Source: Chrysophaeum taylorii (Eukaryota > Sar > Pelagophyceae > Pelagomonadales > Pelagomonadaceae). Taken from it: 64,000 nt of DNA. Below the pieces are notes generated by a model. That model was given only the letters and a program-made list of their open reading frames with translations. It was not told the origin of the DNA and did no database searches. Each line of letters begins with the position of its first letter. The stretch's first letter is position 1. Shown in pieces: positions 39,601 through 49,646 of this stretch. The position numbers were made by a program, and so were the translations under genes. Where the stretch lies: positions 496,001 through 560,000 of the forward strand of contig JAQMWT010000314.1 of the NCBI GenBank assembly GCA_029834535.1. Reading direction: 5' to 3'.

Positions 39601-41108
39601 AAAACGACCTTGTTCGCCACCATGAAGTGCGCGTGCCCGGGTCCGTCTTCGATGTCACCTTGGCCCATGGTCGAGTGCGGGCTGCCATACTCGCTCCACG
39701 TGTTCGAGGCGTCGGCGTAGACGTAGGCGCCGCGCCGGCCGCCGGTCATGTACGAAGCGTGGTTCGCGCCAAAGTTATGACCGAGCTCGTGAGCGAAGCT
39801 CGCGTCGTAATTGAAAGCTCGCAAATTGAGCGCGCAGCCCGGGTATCCGACCCAGCCGATGCCCGACCAGCCGATGCCCGAGCAGTAGTCCATGACGACG
39901 GCCGTGAAGTCGAAGTCCGACAGCTTGTAGTTGTCGTTTTCGGCCGCGGCGAACGCCATCGCGTCGAGGGCGCTCGTGCTGGAGCCGGTCCAGTAGTCGA
40001 GCGCTTCGATCGACCCGCAGCCACTCTGCGTGTACCCGAGGCTGTAGGGATCGGTGATCGTCGCTTGGAGCTGGAAGTCGCCGAAGGAGTTTTCGTCGAA
40101 GAAGGCGTTCGCCACCGAAATCATCTGCGCGAGGTAGCCCTTGACGTTGCCGCCGTGGTCGGATTGGATTTTGTTGTAGTTGAAGCGGCCAGCGCACCCG
40201 GTCGAATGGTCGCTAGCGCACACCGGGATCACGAGGATTTTCTTGGTTCCCTTGACATAGTCGGTGTCCTTGTCGCCGGACTGCGTTGTCGACTGCGTCG
40301 GGTCGTCGTCGGGCGTTCCCACCCAGATCGGGGTCATCTTCTCTTCAAAGAGCTGTAGCGCGTCCTCCTCCTCGAGCCGCCGCCGGCCGTTCTTGTTCTT
40401 GTTCTCGTTGTTGTTGTTGTTGTTGTTGGGGATGATCCGATGATTGCTCCGCAGCACGGCGTCGACGTAGGCCAGAACGTTCGCCATGCTCTCGAAAACG
40501 CCGCCGTTCGCGTCGAGGTCGGCGCCTTTGCAGACGAGAGACGACGACACCGTGTTGTTGTGGGTCTCGCACCTCAGCGGCGAGTCGGCGAGGAAGAAGA
40601 AGCCGTCCAATTCGACGCCGGCGACGGCGACAAATCGCGCCGAGCCCTTGAGCTTGCGGCGTCCGGTCTCGACGAGCGGAACGAAAGCGTCCATCGCGCC
40701 GTGGAGGCGGATCATAGTCGCCCGCTCCGACGCGGCACCCTCGCGGTCGTGGGGGGTCGAGATCTTGGTCGCGACCTCGGCGAAGCCGGAGTGGTGCCGA
40801 TCGACGCCACAGTCTTCCGGCAGCGATTTTTTTTTGCTCGAAGAAAGCGCGGCGCTCAGATCCAGCATCGCCTTGAGATCGTTCTCCGCGACGAGCCGAC
40901 GGAGCTCTTCGAGGCGCTCGCGGCACGCCTCGGCGGCCTTGTCGGGTGTGTGTGCCGCCGCGACGCGCTCGTGAACTTCCAGGGATCTCCCCACGAGTGT
41001 CCGTGCGACGAGGCCGTGAGGGATCTCGCTGTCGCGGACGTGGTGGTTGCGGATCCGGCGCGCCGCCACGCCGGGAATCAGGAACAACAGGAAGACGGCG
41101 TCCACCAT
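36620..41108 (-). CDS. gametolysin-like peptidase M11 with six cysteine-rich repeats, three exons
   Basis: Exons 41108-37441, 37393-36725 and 36680-36620; introns 47 nt (GC-AG, GCGAGAAA...CCGCAG) and 44 nt (GTGCGTTC...CTCGCAG). The sum is 4,398 nt = 1,465 residues, in frame. Signal peptide from the ATG at 41108 (MVDAVFLLFLIPGVAA). Pro-region with Asn and Arg runs to ~275. M11 zinc-metalloprotease domain ~290-650 with HELGHNFGANH at 440-450, the canonical HExxHxxGxxH. A PT linker ~680 and a Cys-rich segment ~695-765 precede six ~117-residue repeats, each with CASIVDG, AGIRCCDD, AKGKRLC and GTGC...HTWSS. Relatives digest extracellular glycoproteins and cell walls. The last two repeats are only reached by splicing; unspliced, the frame would stop after repeat 4. 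Confidence 0.88.
37740..38760 (-). repeat. 351-bp coding tandem repeat, three near-identical units
   Basis: The block GATCCATCGACGATGGACGC recurs at spacings of 351 bp (38043, 38394, 38745). This is a 117-codon unit of the M11 protein. Units 1-3 differ at few positions, units 4-6 much more. Confidence 0.85.
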
Positions 41109-41546
41109 GCGAGAGTTGTCGGACGGCGCTTTGCTGGTTGGTCTTCCGAAACAATCAAGGAGCATAAGCTTGTGCCCAAGGTTGTAACGCTCTTGGATCT
41201 ATTGAACCCTTCTCAGAGACGGCTTCGCGGAACTTTCCGAGAATCACTTGTGTGGTCTCGGAGGATGATGATACTTTCCGCAAATTGCACAGACGCAGAC
41301 TTATCGCCCACAAAAAGTAACGGCCTCAAATTTAATTTCGTGGAATTAAAAATTGACGGCATGTTGTTGCTTGCAAATGGGGGGAAGAAAAAAATAAATA
41401 ATTGTGATAATAATAACCCTCACAACTACTCAAGAAAAAAATAAATAATTGTGATAATAATAACCCTCACAACTACTCTACTCTCCTCGGAAAAATTCTT
41501 AAGACGAAGAGCTCCGTTGCGCGGCACCACCGCCGCCGACCATCAT
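41109..41546. promoter_or_regulatory. divergent region with perfect 47-bp tandem duplication
   Basis: Shared upstream region of the M11 protease (minus) and IFT54 (plus) genes. An exact 47-bp tandem duplication (41385-41431 and 41432-41478), each unit containing TTGTGATAATAATAACCCTC, lies ~70 bp before the IFT54 start codon. AT-rich. Confidence 0.6.
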
Positions 41547-43409
41547 ATGTCCAGCACGCTCGACGAAGAAATCGTGCGAACGCAGGAGGTGCTGCAGCCG
41601 TTGATCGACCGGCCGCAGCTCAAGGAAAAGTTGCTCACGAAGCCGCCGTTCCGGTTTCTCCACGACATCGTCACCGCGCTGATCAAGAGGACGGGGTTTC
41701 CTGATGGACTGTACGAGGAAAGCGAGCTCGACTCGGGAACGTTCACGGGAAAAGAGTCCAAGCTGGGGTTCTTGAGCAAGCTCATCGCGTGCGTCGGGAT
41801 CTGCCACGGGCGGCCGATCGACGTCCGCGAGGGCAAGATCGTGGCGGGGCTCGAGCCCGAGCGCACGAATCAACTGTTGCAGGCGCTCGCGCTGGCCGCG
41901 AGCGACGACACCCTCGACCGCGCCGCGGCCATACGGATGGCCCTCGCTTGCGAGGAGCCCTCGACGGTGCCGCGGTTGCAGCAGCGAAACGAAAGCAAAG
42001 ACGAAGAGGTCCTCGACGCGCCTCCGGCGTCGCGCGCCGGCCAGCGGCCGGGCGTCGTCGAGGAGGCCGCCGACGAGAAGAGGAAGCCCCCGGAGGCGGA
42101 GGAGGAGGACGGTTTGGGGCTGGGGCGGTCGCAGGGCCTCGACGAGAAGATAGAAGCGTGCGACGGCAGCGTCGAGCAGACCCGGCTTCTCCTCGCGCCC
42201 CTTCTCGTGGAAAAGAAGCCAAAGCTCTCCGACAAGCTGCTCAACAAGCCGCCGTTCCGGTTTCTCCACGACCTGATCTCGGAAGTGATCCGGAGCACGG
42301 GCTTCGCGTCGGACCTCTTTGACGAAAACGAGAAGGATTCGTCACAAGTCGTCGAGAAGGACGCCAAGATCGGCTACCTCGAGAAGATCATCAGGGTCGT
42401 CGGCGCGCGGCTCAACACTCTCGTCGAGGCGCGCCCGCAAAAGATCGTCTCGGGCCTCGAGGCCGGGAACACCAACCGTTTCCTGCAGCTGCTCGCGGTC
42501 GCCGCGACGGCGAGGGAAGACGAAAGCGACGGGGCCAAGCAGGCATTGTCGTCGGAGCCGCCGCCGCCCGCCAAGGCCGAGTCGGAGCCTACAATCACCT
42601 CGCAGGTCGCCGAGCCCAAGGAGCAGCACGGCGCGACGGCCGTTCCGGCGGCGGAGGAAAAGGGCCAGATCAAGATCGACGACTTTTCGGAGCAGAAGCG
42701 CTCGACCCGACCGCAGACGGCGCGCCGTCGACCCCCGAAATACGCCAAGGAGAAGGCCGACGACGAGGGTGCCAAGGAGGCGGCGCCGACCAAGCCCAAC
42801 ATCATCGTCGACGGCGCTCCCGACGAGGACGAGGACGACGACGGAGGAGAGGACGGAGTTGACGACGTGGCGCCCTCGGGCGCCGCGGCCGCCGCGCTCC
42901 AAGTCGAAGCCAAGTCAAAACTCGCGCGCGACATCCAGGAGGAGGAGCGGCAGCGGATCGCCAAGAAAAAGCAGGACGCAGCGCGCGCCGAGTCGAAAGA
43001 CGCTTCCGGCGGGATCCGGTTCGGCCGCATCGACCGCGCCGTCGCCGGCTCCAAGGACAAGGTCGGCGTCGAGACGGCCGACCTCGGCGACCTCCAGGCC
43101 ACCATCCAAGCCCTCTGCCAGAGCACGAGTCCCCTCGGCAAGTGCATGGACTACGTTCACGAGGACCTCGCGGCCATGAAGAAGGAACTCGACCGCTGGG
43201 AGTCCGACTACCGGGCGCACCGCGACGAGCTCGAGAAGGAGCAGATGGTCACGAACGAGATGCTCCAGCCTCTAAAGGCCAAGCTCAACGAGCTCGAGGA
43301 GCAGACCGAGGAGGAAAAGAAGCGGACCCGCCGCGTCAAGATCAGAGTCATGAAACAGGAAGCCCGCATCGCCGACCTCCTCCGCATGACATGCACCATG
43401 TCCTTCTAA
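41547..43409 (+). CDS. IFT54: IFT54/TRAF3IP1 (MIP-T3) with two CH-type domains
   Basis: A 620-residue IFT-B component; binds tubulin/kinesin during intraflagellar transport. Start ATG at 41547 (MSSTLDEEIV). The first CH-like domain at ~6-117 is LTKPPFRFLHDIVTALIKRT, GFPDGLYEESE, KLGFLSKLI, VAGLEPERTNQLLQALA. A second copy at ~198-320 is LNKPPFRFLHDLISEVIRST, GFASDLFDENE, KIGYLEKII, VSGLEAGNTNRFLQLLA. A charged, Ala/Glu-rich linker with KRSTRPQTARRRPPKYA and a DEDEDDD stretch follows. The C-terminal MIP-T3 coiled coil is at ~490-615 (QATIQALCQSTSPLGKCMDY, EMLQPLKAKLNELEEQ). Normal IFT54 has one N-terminal CH domain; the duplication is unusual. Presence implies the organism builds a flagellum. 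Confidence 0.92.
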   Translation: MSSTLDEEIVRTQEVLQPLIDRPQLKEKLLTKPPFRFLHDIVTALIKRTGFPDGLYEESELDSGTFTGKESKLGFLSKLIACVGICHGRPIDVREGKIVAGLEPERTNQLLQALALAASDDTLDRAAAIRMALACEEPSTVPRLQQRNESKDEEVLDAPPASRAGQRPGVVEEAADEKRKPPEAEEEDGLGLGRSQGLDEKIEACDGSVEQTRLLLAPLLVEKKPKLSDKLLNKPPFRFLHDLISEVIRSTGFASDLFDENEKDSSQVVEKDAKIGYLEKIIRVVGARLNTLVEARPQKIVSGLEAGNTNRFLQLLAVAATAREDESDGAKQALSSEPPPPAKAESEPTITSQVAEPKEQHGATAVPAAEEKGQIKIDDFSEQKRSTRPQTARRRPPKYAKEKADDEGAKEAAPTKPNIIVDGAPDEDEDDDGGEDGVDDVAPSGAAAAALQVEAKSKLARDIQEEERQRIAKKKQDAARAESKDASGGIRFGRIDRAVAGSKDKVGVETADLGDLQATIQALCQSTSPLGKCMDYVHEDLAAMKKELDRWESDYRAHRDELEKEQMVTNEMLQPLKAKLNELEEQTEEEKKRTRRVKIRVMKQEARIADLLRMTCTMSF

Positions 43410-43943
43410 CAACGCGCGCTGCTTGTTTTTAAGATGGTTCCAATTTGGTTATTATTATTGTTGTTTGCACGACGAGCGCGCGGTACTACAATATTCCCGT
43501 GAGTGTGTGTGTGTGTGCGTGCGCGCGACGGAGTATGTATGTATCCTCGTGCTGCTATCGAAAGGTCGTCGTCGTCGTCGTCGCCGATAGCGCGCGCGAG
43601 AAGCAGGTGGCCATCACACCACCGAGCGAGACGACGTCTCGTCGCCGTCGTCGTCGGCATTCGTACCCACGAATACCTGTCAAACTGGACAGCTGTTCAG
43701 AAGAGTGCGGGAAGGTCGACGACGACGACGGCGCCTGGGGAAGGTACGCTTTCTGCGCGTCGTCGTCGTCCAAACCACCTGGTGAGGCCATCGAGCAGCC
43801 TCAACCCCGAAACCCCAACCTTGTGTTATACAACCAAACAACCCTCAGGAGAGGAGAGGAGAGGAGAGGAGAGGAGAGGAGAGGAGGTCGCGCACGTGTT
43901 TGAATATTGCGCGCATGTACTCGTCGTAAGAGAGCATGCGGGA
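43410..43943. repeat. intergenic with (GAGGA)n
   Basis: (GT)n/(GC)n at ~43500-43530, (GTC)n, and an AGGAG pentanucleotide run at ~43850-43886. The long frame of the next gene extends back through here but has no ATG. No other gene supported. Confidence 0.5.
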
Positions 43944-46900
43944 ATGCGGAGCCTGGAGGAGACGTGCGCGCGGCGGATCGTGTGCGCCCTGGGTGACGGC
44001 GAGTCGTTGGTCCAGGTGGAGAGCGCCCCCGGGTTCGTGGTGGAGGGGCTGTGGGCCCGGTGCGCCGAGAGCGACAGGCTGTGCGACGCTGCCGTGAGCG
44101 GATTGTGCGGCGGCGAGCTCGAGTCGCTCGAGCTGGGTCGCGTGCCGTTGGGCGTGACCGAGCGCGGGCTGACGCGCGGGGTGTCGCAGCTGCCGGCGAA
44201 GTGTCGGCGGGTGCGGGTGGGGTGGCCGTCGCATTTTACGGGGCGAGCGACGGAGTGGCTGGTCCGCGCGGCGCACGCGCGGGGGGAGAGGGCCGCGCTG
44301 CAGCGCGTCGAGGTGCGGGCCGCGGGGCTCGGCGGCACGCAGGGGGGCGTCGTGCCGTTTGCGTGGGCGGGGGCATTTCACCAGCACCCGGACGCGACGG
44401 AGGACGGGAGCCGACAAAAATCGGGGCTGCTCGGCCGGTGTCGCAAGGCGGCCCAAGCCGACTGGGCGAGCCTCGAGGGCGTGACCGACGGGGAGATGAA
44501 ATCGTTGCTGCGGGCGGTGGGGAGCGAGGCCCTCGAGGCGTTGTGCATCGCGGGCGCCCGCGAGGCCGAGGGCCGGTTCGCCGACGCGCTCGCGGCGTGC
44601 GCGCCCGAGCTCGTCGAGCTGAGGTTCAGGGACGCGCCGGGCGTGTCGGACGCGGCCGCCGCTGCCCTCGTGGCCGCGGTGCAGGAGTCGATCGCGACGG
44701 TGGACTTGTCCTGGACCGGAGCCGCGACGGCGACGGCGCGGGCTTTGGCGGCGGCGCCGAATCTCTCTCGGCTCAACGTCGACGGGTGCGAGCTGGACGA
44801 CTTCGCGATCGACCTCTTGTGTCGTCGGTGCGAAGGGCTGCGCGAGCTGTCGGCGCGCAAGTGCCCGAACCTGACCGCGGGGGCGCTTTGGGTCGCGGTC
44901 GCGACGCGGTGCCTGAAGCTCGAGCGGCTCCGGTGCGACCTGAACCGCCGGCGGCAGCCGCTCGGGCGGAGTACGGAAGACGAACACCTGGACGAGAGGC
45001 GGCGCGTCGTTCGCGAGCTCCTCGCGTCCTCTCCTCTGCCCCAGGGCTCCCTCGAGCGCCGCGATCTCGAGGAGTCCCTCGCCTCGTCCCTCGAGGACGA
45101 CGCGGTCGCAGACCTGCCGCCGTTCGACGCGCCGTTCCGCGGACGGGCGCTCGCGTCGCTTCGCGCGACGTTCGTCGGATTCTCGCGCGCCTCGACCGCC
45201 CAGGCCTGGCTCTCGGCGCTCGCGATGGTCGTTCCCCCCGGCCTCCGCGAGTTCGAGGCCCGCGGGAGCTGGGGCGGCGACGAGCCCGAGCCCCCGCCGC
45301 CCGCAACCCGCGACGCCGTCGAGATTCTCCTCGCTCGCGGCGTCGAGGATTTGTCGGTCGGCTTGGACCGGCCGACCGCCCTTCCGTCTCCTCACGCCCT
45401 GACCGCGCTCAACCTCTCGTGCCGCGGCCTTTCGGCCTCCCACCTCCGCGCGATCTTCTCCGCGACAACCCTCCGGGCGGCCTCCCTGGCCTCGGACGCC
45501 CCGAGGCAGCCCGACGTCCCGCTGGTGGAAATCTCCGGACCGCGCCTCGAGACGCTCCGCCTACAAGGCGTCGGCCTCGACACCCTGCGCCTCCTCGACT
45601 GCGGGAGTCTCGCGACCCTCGCGATCCGAAGATGTTTTGTGGCGACTCTCTGCTGCCTCAAGGCTGCGTCCGCCCTCGTCGAGGTCTCCATACTCTCGTC
45701 GCGCCTCAAAGATCTCGACCATCCGCCGTCGACGATTCGTCGGCTCGCGCTCCCGCGCGACGCCCTCGCCGCGGCCCTCCTCCACGAATCCACCCTCCGC
45801 AGCCTCACCGTCGACGAGCGCGACTCCTCTCAGGCGACGCAGCCGCCGGTCCCGGGTGCGACGGTCGGCGCCGTCTTCCTCGCGCGCGCGGCCGCGAAAT
45901 CTGCCTACCTCGGAGACGACGTTGCTCGCCTCGGGTGCGGCATCGTTGCCCTCGAGCTCCTCGGCGTCCGGGATTTCGCCGTCAAGCACCTCGCGGCCCT
46001 CTCCACAGCCTGCCCGGCCCTCCGCCGCCTCCGCCTCGTCTCCTGCAAGGGCCTGCGCGGCCGCCTCCCTCCGACGACGACGTCGTCGAGCGCCAATAGC
46101 CTCGCGCAAAAAGACGAGGGCGCGCAGCAGCAGCACTTATTCGAGATGGAGGACGAGTGGGAGCCCTCCCCGCGCCGCCGCAGCAGGGAACAACGCTTCG
46201 ATCCCGTCTTGCAGTGCCACGTCGGCGGCGACAACGGAAGCCCCGCCGCCCGCGTCCGAAAGGACGCGCGCGAGTACCGCCGCTACGCCAAGCTCGCGTC
46301 CCTCCTGCCGCGCGACGCCAAGCGCGGCCCCGCCTGCGCTCGCCACCTCCTCGGGGTCTGCGGCCGCCGCGACTGCGAGTTTCCCCATCTCAGCCCCCGA
46401 CTCCTCAAACCCTCGACAGAAAAAAAACTCGCCCCCCTCTTCGACCTCATCGTCGACGTCGACGACTTCCGCCGCGGATCTCGCGGCCCCCAGTCCTGGC
46501 CCCCGCCCTCCTCGGGCCGCCTCGCCTCGCCCCGCCGCGCGGTCCTCTCCTCGGACAACGACTCCTCGGACGCGCCCGACGACGACGACGACCCTGCCGC
46601 CAACGACGACGACGACGCCGGTCCCCCGCTCGCGTTTCCTTGCCTCGAGGCGCTCGAGCTCGAGGCCTGCGACGGCCTCGAGGCGGCGACCCTCGACCTC
46701 CCGCGCCTCCTAGCCCTCTGCGCCCACCGCTGCGACCGCATCCTCACCCTCGACGCCCGCGCCCCGTCCCTGACCCACCTCGACCTCTCCTCCTGCGCCT
46801 CGCTCCGCTCCCTCCCTCTCCGCCCCGGCTCCTTTGTCAAAGTCAAGGTCGCCTCCCTCGCCGGGACCGCCATCCCCGACACATTCCTCCACAAATTCGT

Positions 46901-47162
46901 CGACCGCTGCCGCTTCCTCTCCCACCTCGACATCCACGACCTCAAGCCATCCAAGTCAAAAAAGTCCTCCTCCTCCTCCTCCTCCTCCTCCTCCGCGAGA
47001 CACGCCCGCCATTCGGACCCCCACCGCGCGCGCCGCAAGACAACGACAGCCCTCGAAAAACTCAAGGCGGGTCGCCCGGACCTCGAGATCGTCCGCACCC
47101 GCAAGGACCACGACTCGCCCGCCAACATCCGGCGCACCACCCTCGACCTCGCCCTCGCTTGA
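43944..47162 (+). CDS. leucine-rich-repeat protein with CCCH zinc finger
   Basis: A 1,072-residue protein from the first ATG (MRSLEETCARRIVCALGDGE). Leucine-rich repeats of the cysteine-containing/AMN1 (F-box-associated) type run through ~40-650 and again from ~900: ALCIAGAREAEGRFADALA, LSRLNVDGCELDDFAIDLLC and LRELSARKCPNLTAGAL, then ALELEACDGLEAATLDLPR and LTHLDLSSCASLRSLPL near the C-terminus. Between them at ~798-816 is a CCCH zinc finger CARHLLGVCGRRDCEFPHL (C-x7-C-x4-C-x3-H; usual C-x7/8-C-x5-C-x3-H), preceded by a basic segment. CCCH fingers bind RNA; LRR arrays bind protein, often in ubiquitin ligases. An F-box is not clear at the N-terminus. The combination is rare; function unknown. 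Confidence 0.75.
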   Translation: MRSLEETCARRIVCALGDGESLVQVESAPGFVVEGLWARCAESDRLCDAAVSGLCGGELESLELGRVPLGVTERGLTRGVSQLPAKCRRVRVGWPSHFTGRATEWLVRAAHARGERAALQRVEVRAAGLGGTQGGVVPFAWAGAFHQHPDATEDGSRQKSGLLGRCRKAAQADWASLEGVTDGEMKSLLRAVGSEALEALCIAGAREAEGRFADALAACAPELVELRFRDAPGVSDAAAAALVAAVQESIATVDLSWTGAATATARALAAAPNLSRLNVDGCELDDFAIDLLCRRCEGLRELSARKCPNLTAGALWVAVATRCLKLERLRCDLNRRRQPLGRSTEDEHLDERRRVVRELLASSPLPQGSLERRDLEESLASSLEDDAVADLPPFDAPFRGRALASLRATFVGFSRASTAQAWLSALAMVVPPGLREFEARGSWGGDEPEPPPPATRDAVEILLARGVEDLSVGLDRPTALPSPHALTALNLSCRGLSASHLRAIFSATTLRAASLASDAPRQPDVPLVEISGPRLETLRLQGVGLDTLRLLDCGSLATLAIRRCFVATLCCLKAASALVEVSILSSRLKDLDHPPSTIRRLALPRDALAAALLHESTLRSLTVDERDSSQATQPPVPGATVGAVFLARAAAKSAYLGDDVARLGCGIVALELLGVRDFAVKHLAALSTACPALRRLRLVSCKGLRGRLPPTTTSSSANSLAQKDEGAQQQHLFEMEDEWEPSPRRRSREQRFDPVLQCHVGGDNGSPAARVRKDAREYRRYAKLASLLPRDAKRGPACARHLLGVCGRRDCEFPHLSPRLLKPSTEKKLAPLFDLIVDVDDFRRGSRGPQSWPPPSSGRLASPRRAVLSSDNDSSDAPDDDDDPAANDDDDAGPPLAFPCLEALELEACDGLEAATLDLPRLLALCAHRCDRILTLDARAPSLTHLDLSSCASLRSLPLRPGSFVKVKVASLAGTAIPDTFLHKFVDRCRFLSHLDIHDLKPSKSKKSSSSSSSSSSARHARHSDPHRARRKTTTALEKLKAGRPDLEIVRTRKDHDSPANIRRTTLDLALA

Positions 47163-47340
47163 TGGCTCGATCCATCCACCGCCGCATTGGAAACGACGAC
47201 GACAACGAAAATTATAACATAATATAATATGTGCGCGAGGTGTTCATTCATTCATTTAACCATTTAACCATTTAACCCTCCCCTCCCACCCTTTTTTCGC
47301 GGCAATATGTGGTATGGCCATCGAAAAGGGCGGGGCCGGC

Positions 47341-47558
47341 CCTAGAGAACAGTAAAAGTTACTGCGCCCCTGGTAGAGAATGGTGGCAGTGGTAGTGCCA
47401 CACTCTTATTGCCCTGTCTCTAACGACACAAAGAGGAGCAGCACGGTGTTCGTTCGACACAGCGATTTTGGGTTGTTGTTTAGTGTGAGTGGGAAATTAA
47501 GGGGGGGGGTGGATCCTATCCCTAAAAGGGATTTTTTATCTCTACGCCCTCGTAGAGA
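47341..47558. repeat. left ~215-bp direct repeat bounding the 8-kb island
   Basis: Starts TAGAGAACAGTAAAA and ends TTTTTTATCTCTA; the first and last six bases are inverted complements (TAGAGA/TCTCTA). Its body (TTATTGCCCTGTCTCTAACG, ACACAGCGATTTTGGGT) recurs at 55381-55574 in the same orientation with roughly one difference every 6-8 bases. It could be an LTR, or a MITE-like element. Confidence 0.8.
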
Positions 47559-47821
47559 TTATAGATTGAACTCTCGGTGATGAGCGAAATCTGGGACAAA
47601 CAAAACAAATGTCTGACCAGAGACAAAGAGACGTTGAGTTGTGAAGAGGAAAGACAGTGTGCGAAGTGCATGAGAGGGATAGAGGCGAGGGTGATAGCAG
47701 GTGGGTGTGAGTGAGAAAGGGAAAAGAGCGCGAAGTTGAACATGGAATAGGTTGAGAGGGGAAGCAAAAGGAAAAGGATATTGCAAGAAGAGGCGGATGA
47801 TCAAGGAAAAGAAAAAGCATC

Positions 47822-48818
47822 GATCGTAAGGAAGAAGAAACGTGGAGGAAGATGCTAAGAGGCTACGTGGAGGACAATGCTAGGTAGGCTAACGATGAAG
47901 TATGGAGAATGTTGTGCGAGAGACCAGATCTTCATCTTGCTCGGTGGCTAATGAGATAGGGGACGGTGCGTGCCGGTGGATAAATCCTAAGTGGCTGGGG
48001 GAACATCTGAGTAGAGCGGGTGGTCTAAGGAATAATAACAGGAGGGATCATGGGCCAGGCAGTCGGGAATTGTGCAGCAGACCAATGGTTGATCGAAAGG
48101 CGAATAATGAGAGTGGTCGTAGGGATGTGATTCTATCGCGATTAAAGTTGGGCTAGTAAAGATTTGACGATGTGACGGAGCGCCAGCGTTGGATCCCATG
48201 AAGAGATTTGACCATTGAGCCAAATCGGTTTCGACATGGTAAGCTAATCGTCGTAATGATAGCGAGTAAGGCGGAGCTGTTCCTGGAAGATGAGAGAACC
48301 AGAATTGCCTGTCACATACGTGTCGAAGCTGTCGTCCTGAGTGTAGCGTGGGACAGCAGAAGCAAGGCTATGAGCGTGTAAAGTAATATGCGGATAATCA
48401 TAGTGCGATGAGGATATCGGGATAAAGTTGTCAGGGGTTGGCCATAAATTTGAGAGCTTTAAATTTGCTGCAGACTTGGGGTTGTAGTCTCGTGTAAGTC
48501 GCCAGTGGGCTATCATCGAAAGATGATTGGGCGGAGACAGAGGTTTGCGAGTGTATCGCGTATGATGGTGGATACAGGCGTGTGTCCTGTGCTGAAGAGT
48601 CGGTGCCCTGTGCAGAAAATGCAGAAGAGTTGGGCAACAGAAGAAAATGCCTGAGGGCGATCGACTGCTTGAGGATATTGTCCGTGCCAGGGGGAGAGTT
48701 GACTTCGAAAGTATGGTCAAAGTCGCATCTTTCGTGTTCTATTCGATAAAGTAATCCTGAACTGTGACGATCGACTGATCCAGTATTCATTTCAGGTCCG
48801 GAATCGTTTTCACCAGAA
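47822..48818 (-). other. short overlapping minus-strand frames
   Basis: Minus frames of 158 and 206 codons (48244-48720, 48431-49051) overlap in different frames, with the same Ser/His/Thr-rich flavour as the large product. They may be fragments of a downstream gene broken by indels or introns. No family recognised. Confidence 0.25.
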
Positions 48819-49646
48819 TCAAACTTCCCTTGATGGACAAGCGCGAGGGAGCGTGGTGCATCCCTGGTGAATCGTGCAGTGACTGAAAGATGAGACGTTC
48901 GACAGAAAGGTGTTGTCGATATGCGAGAGCTGTACAGTATACAACGTGTAGGGAGCGTAGCGAGGATTAATCTGTGGACGGGGGATGTCCGAAGAATGAA
49001 CATGATGTGAGGTCCTGTCCATAATGCGAGAACTGTCCGATAATGAGTCATGCGAGACTGTGGCTAGCAGCGAGTGTATGGGAATGAAGAAGTAGATAGG
49101 CATGGCAGTTAACTTCCCTTGATTCGCAACACAACTGGGTGGGGCTAGCGGTGTGCGGCAGTGAGATTCGGTGGAATGCTGAGAGCAGAGCGCGTGTCCA
49201 ACCTGTGGAGATTGAGGGTTATCCTTGCGGGTGCTACGGAAAGTGTCGACTGGGTACGAATCGCAACGGCGGCTGTTGGGCGCAGAGTTCTGCAAGATGG
49301 AATCTGCAGTGTGAACGGAGAGGAGCGAACCGGGTGCGTCATAGGAGCGTAATACGCGAGTGTAGTCTGAGTTGTGTCCGAAGCATGATTCTGATAGCAA
49401 TGTCGACAGATGCGAAACATGATCAGAATTGGACGAGGAGGATTTCGCGTGAAGTTGTGTTGTAACCGAACCATAGTGGTGCAGAGCTTCAACGTCAAGC
49501 ATGGTACTGGGAGGGACGTGAAAAGAGGTGAGCAAAGGACTCTGCGTGCGGCTATCATTTGGTGGCGGGCATTTATTGCGCGAGACTAGCGATAACTGCG
49601 ACGTGTGGCTTTGGCGTGAAAGAACTTCGTTTGCATATGGCAGCAT
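48819..49646 (-). CDS. hypothetical 275-residue island protein
   Basis: ATG at 49646; Ser/His-rich, with no recognised motif, predicted signal or membrane segment. It is downstream of the 1,613-codon frame on the same strand and in a different frame, and could be its decayed continuation or a separate product. Kept because a 275-codon open frame at this lower GC is unlikely by chance. Confidence 0.35.
   Translation of the reverse strand: MLPYANEVLSRQSHTSQLSLVSRNKCPPPNDSRTQSPLLTSFHVPPSTMLDVEALHHYGSVTTQLHAKSSSSNSDHVSHLSTLLSESCFGHNSDYTRVLRSYDAPGSLLSVHTADSILQNSAPNSRRCDSYPVDTFRSTRKDNPQSPQVGHALCSQHSTESHCRTPLAPPSCVANQGKLTAMPIYFFIPIHSLLATVSHDSLSDSSRIMDRTSHHVHSSDIPRPQINPRYAPYTLYTVQLSHIDNTFLSNVSSFSHCTIHQGCTTLPRACPSREV

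Noticed and set aside
37743-40358. 871-codon plus-strand frame
   Set aside because: Antisense shadow of the M11 protease; same GC-rich codon bias, no independent motif.
43845-46099. 532-codon minus and 682-codon plus alternative frames
   Set aside because: Shadows of the LRR-CCCH gene.
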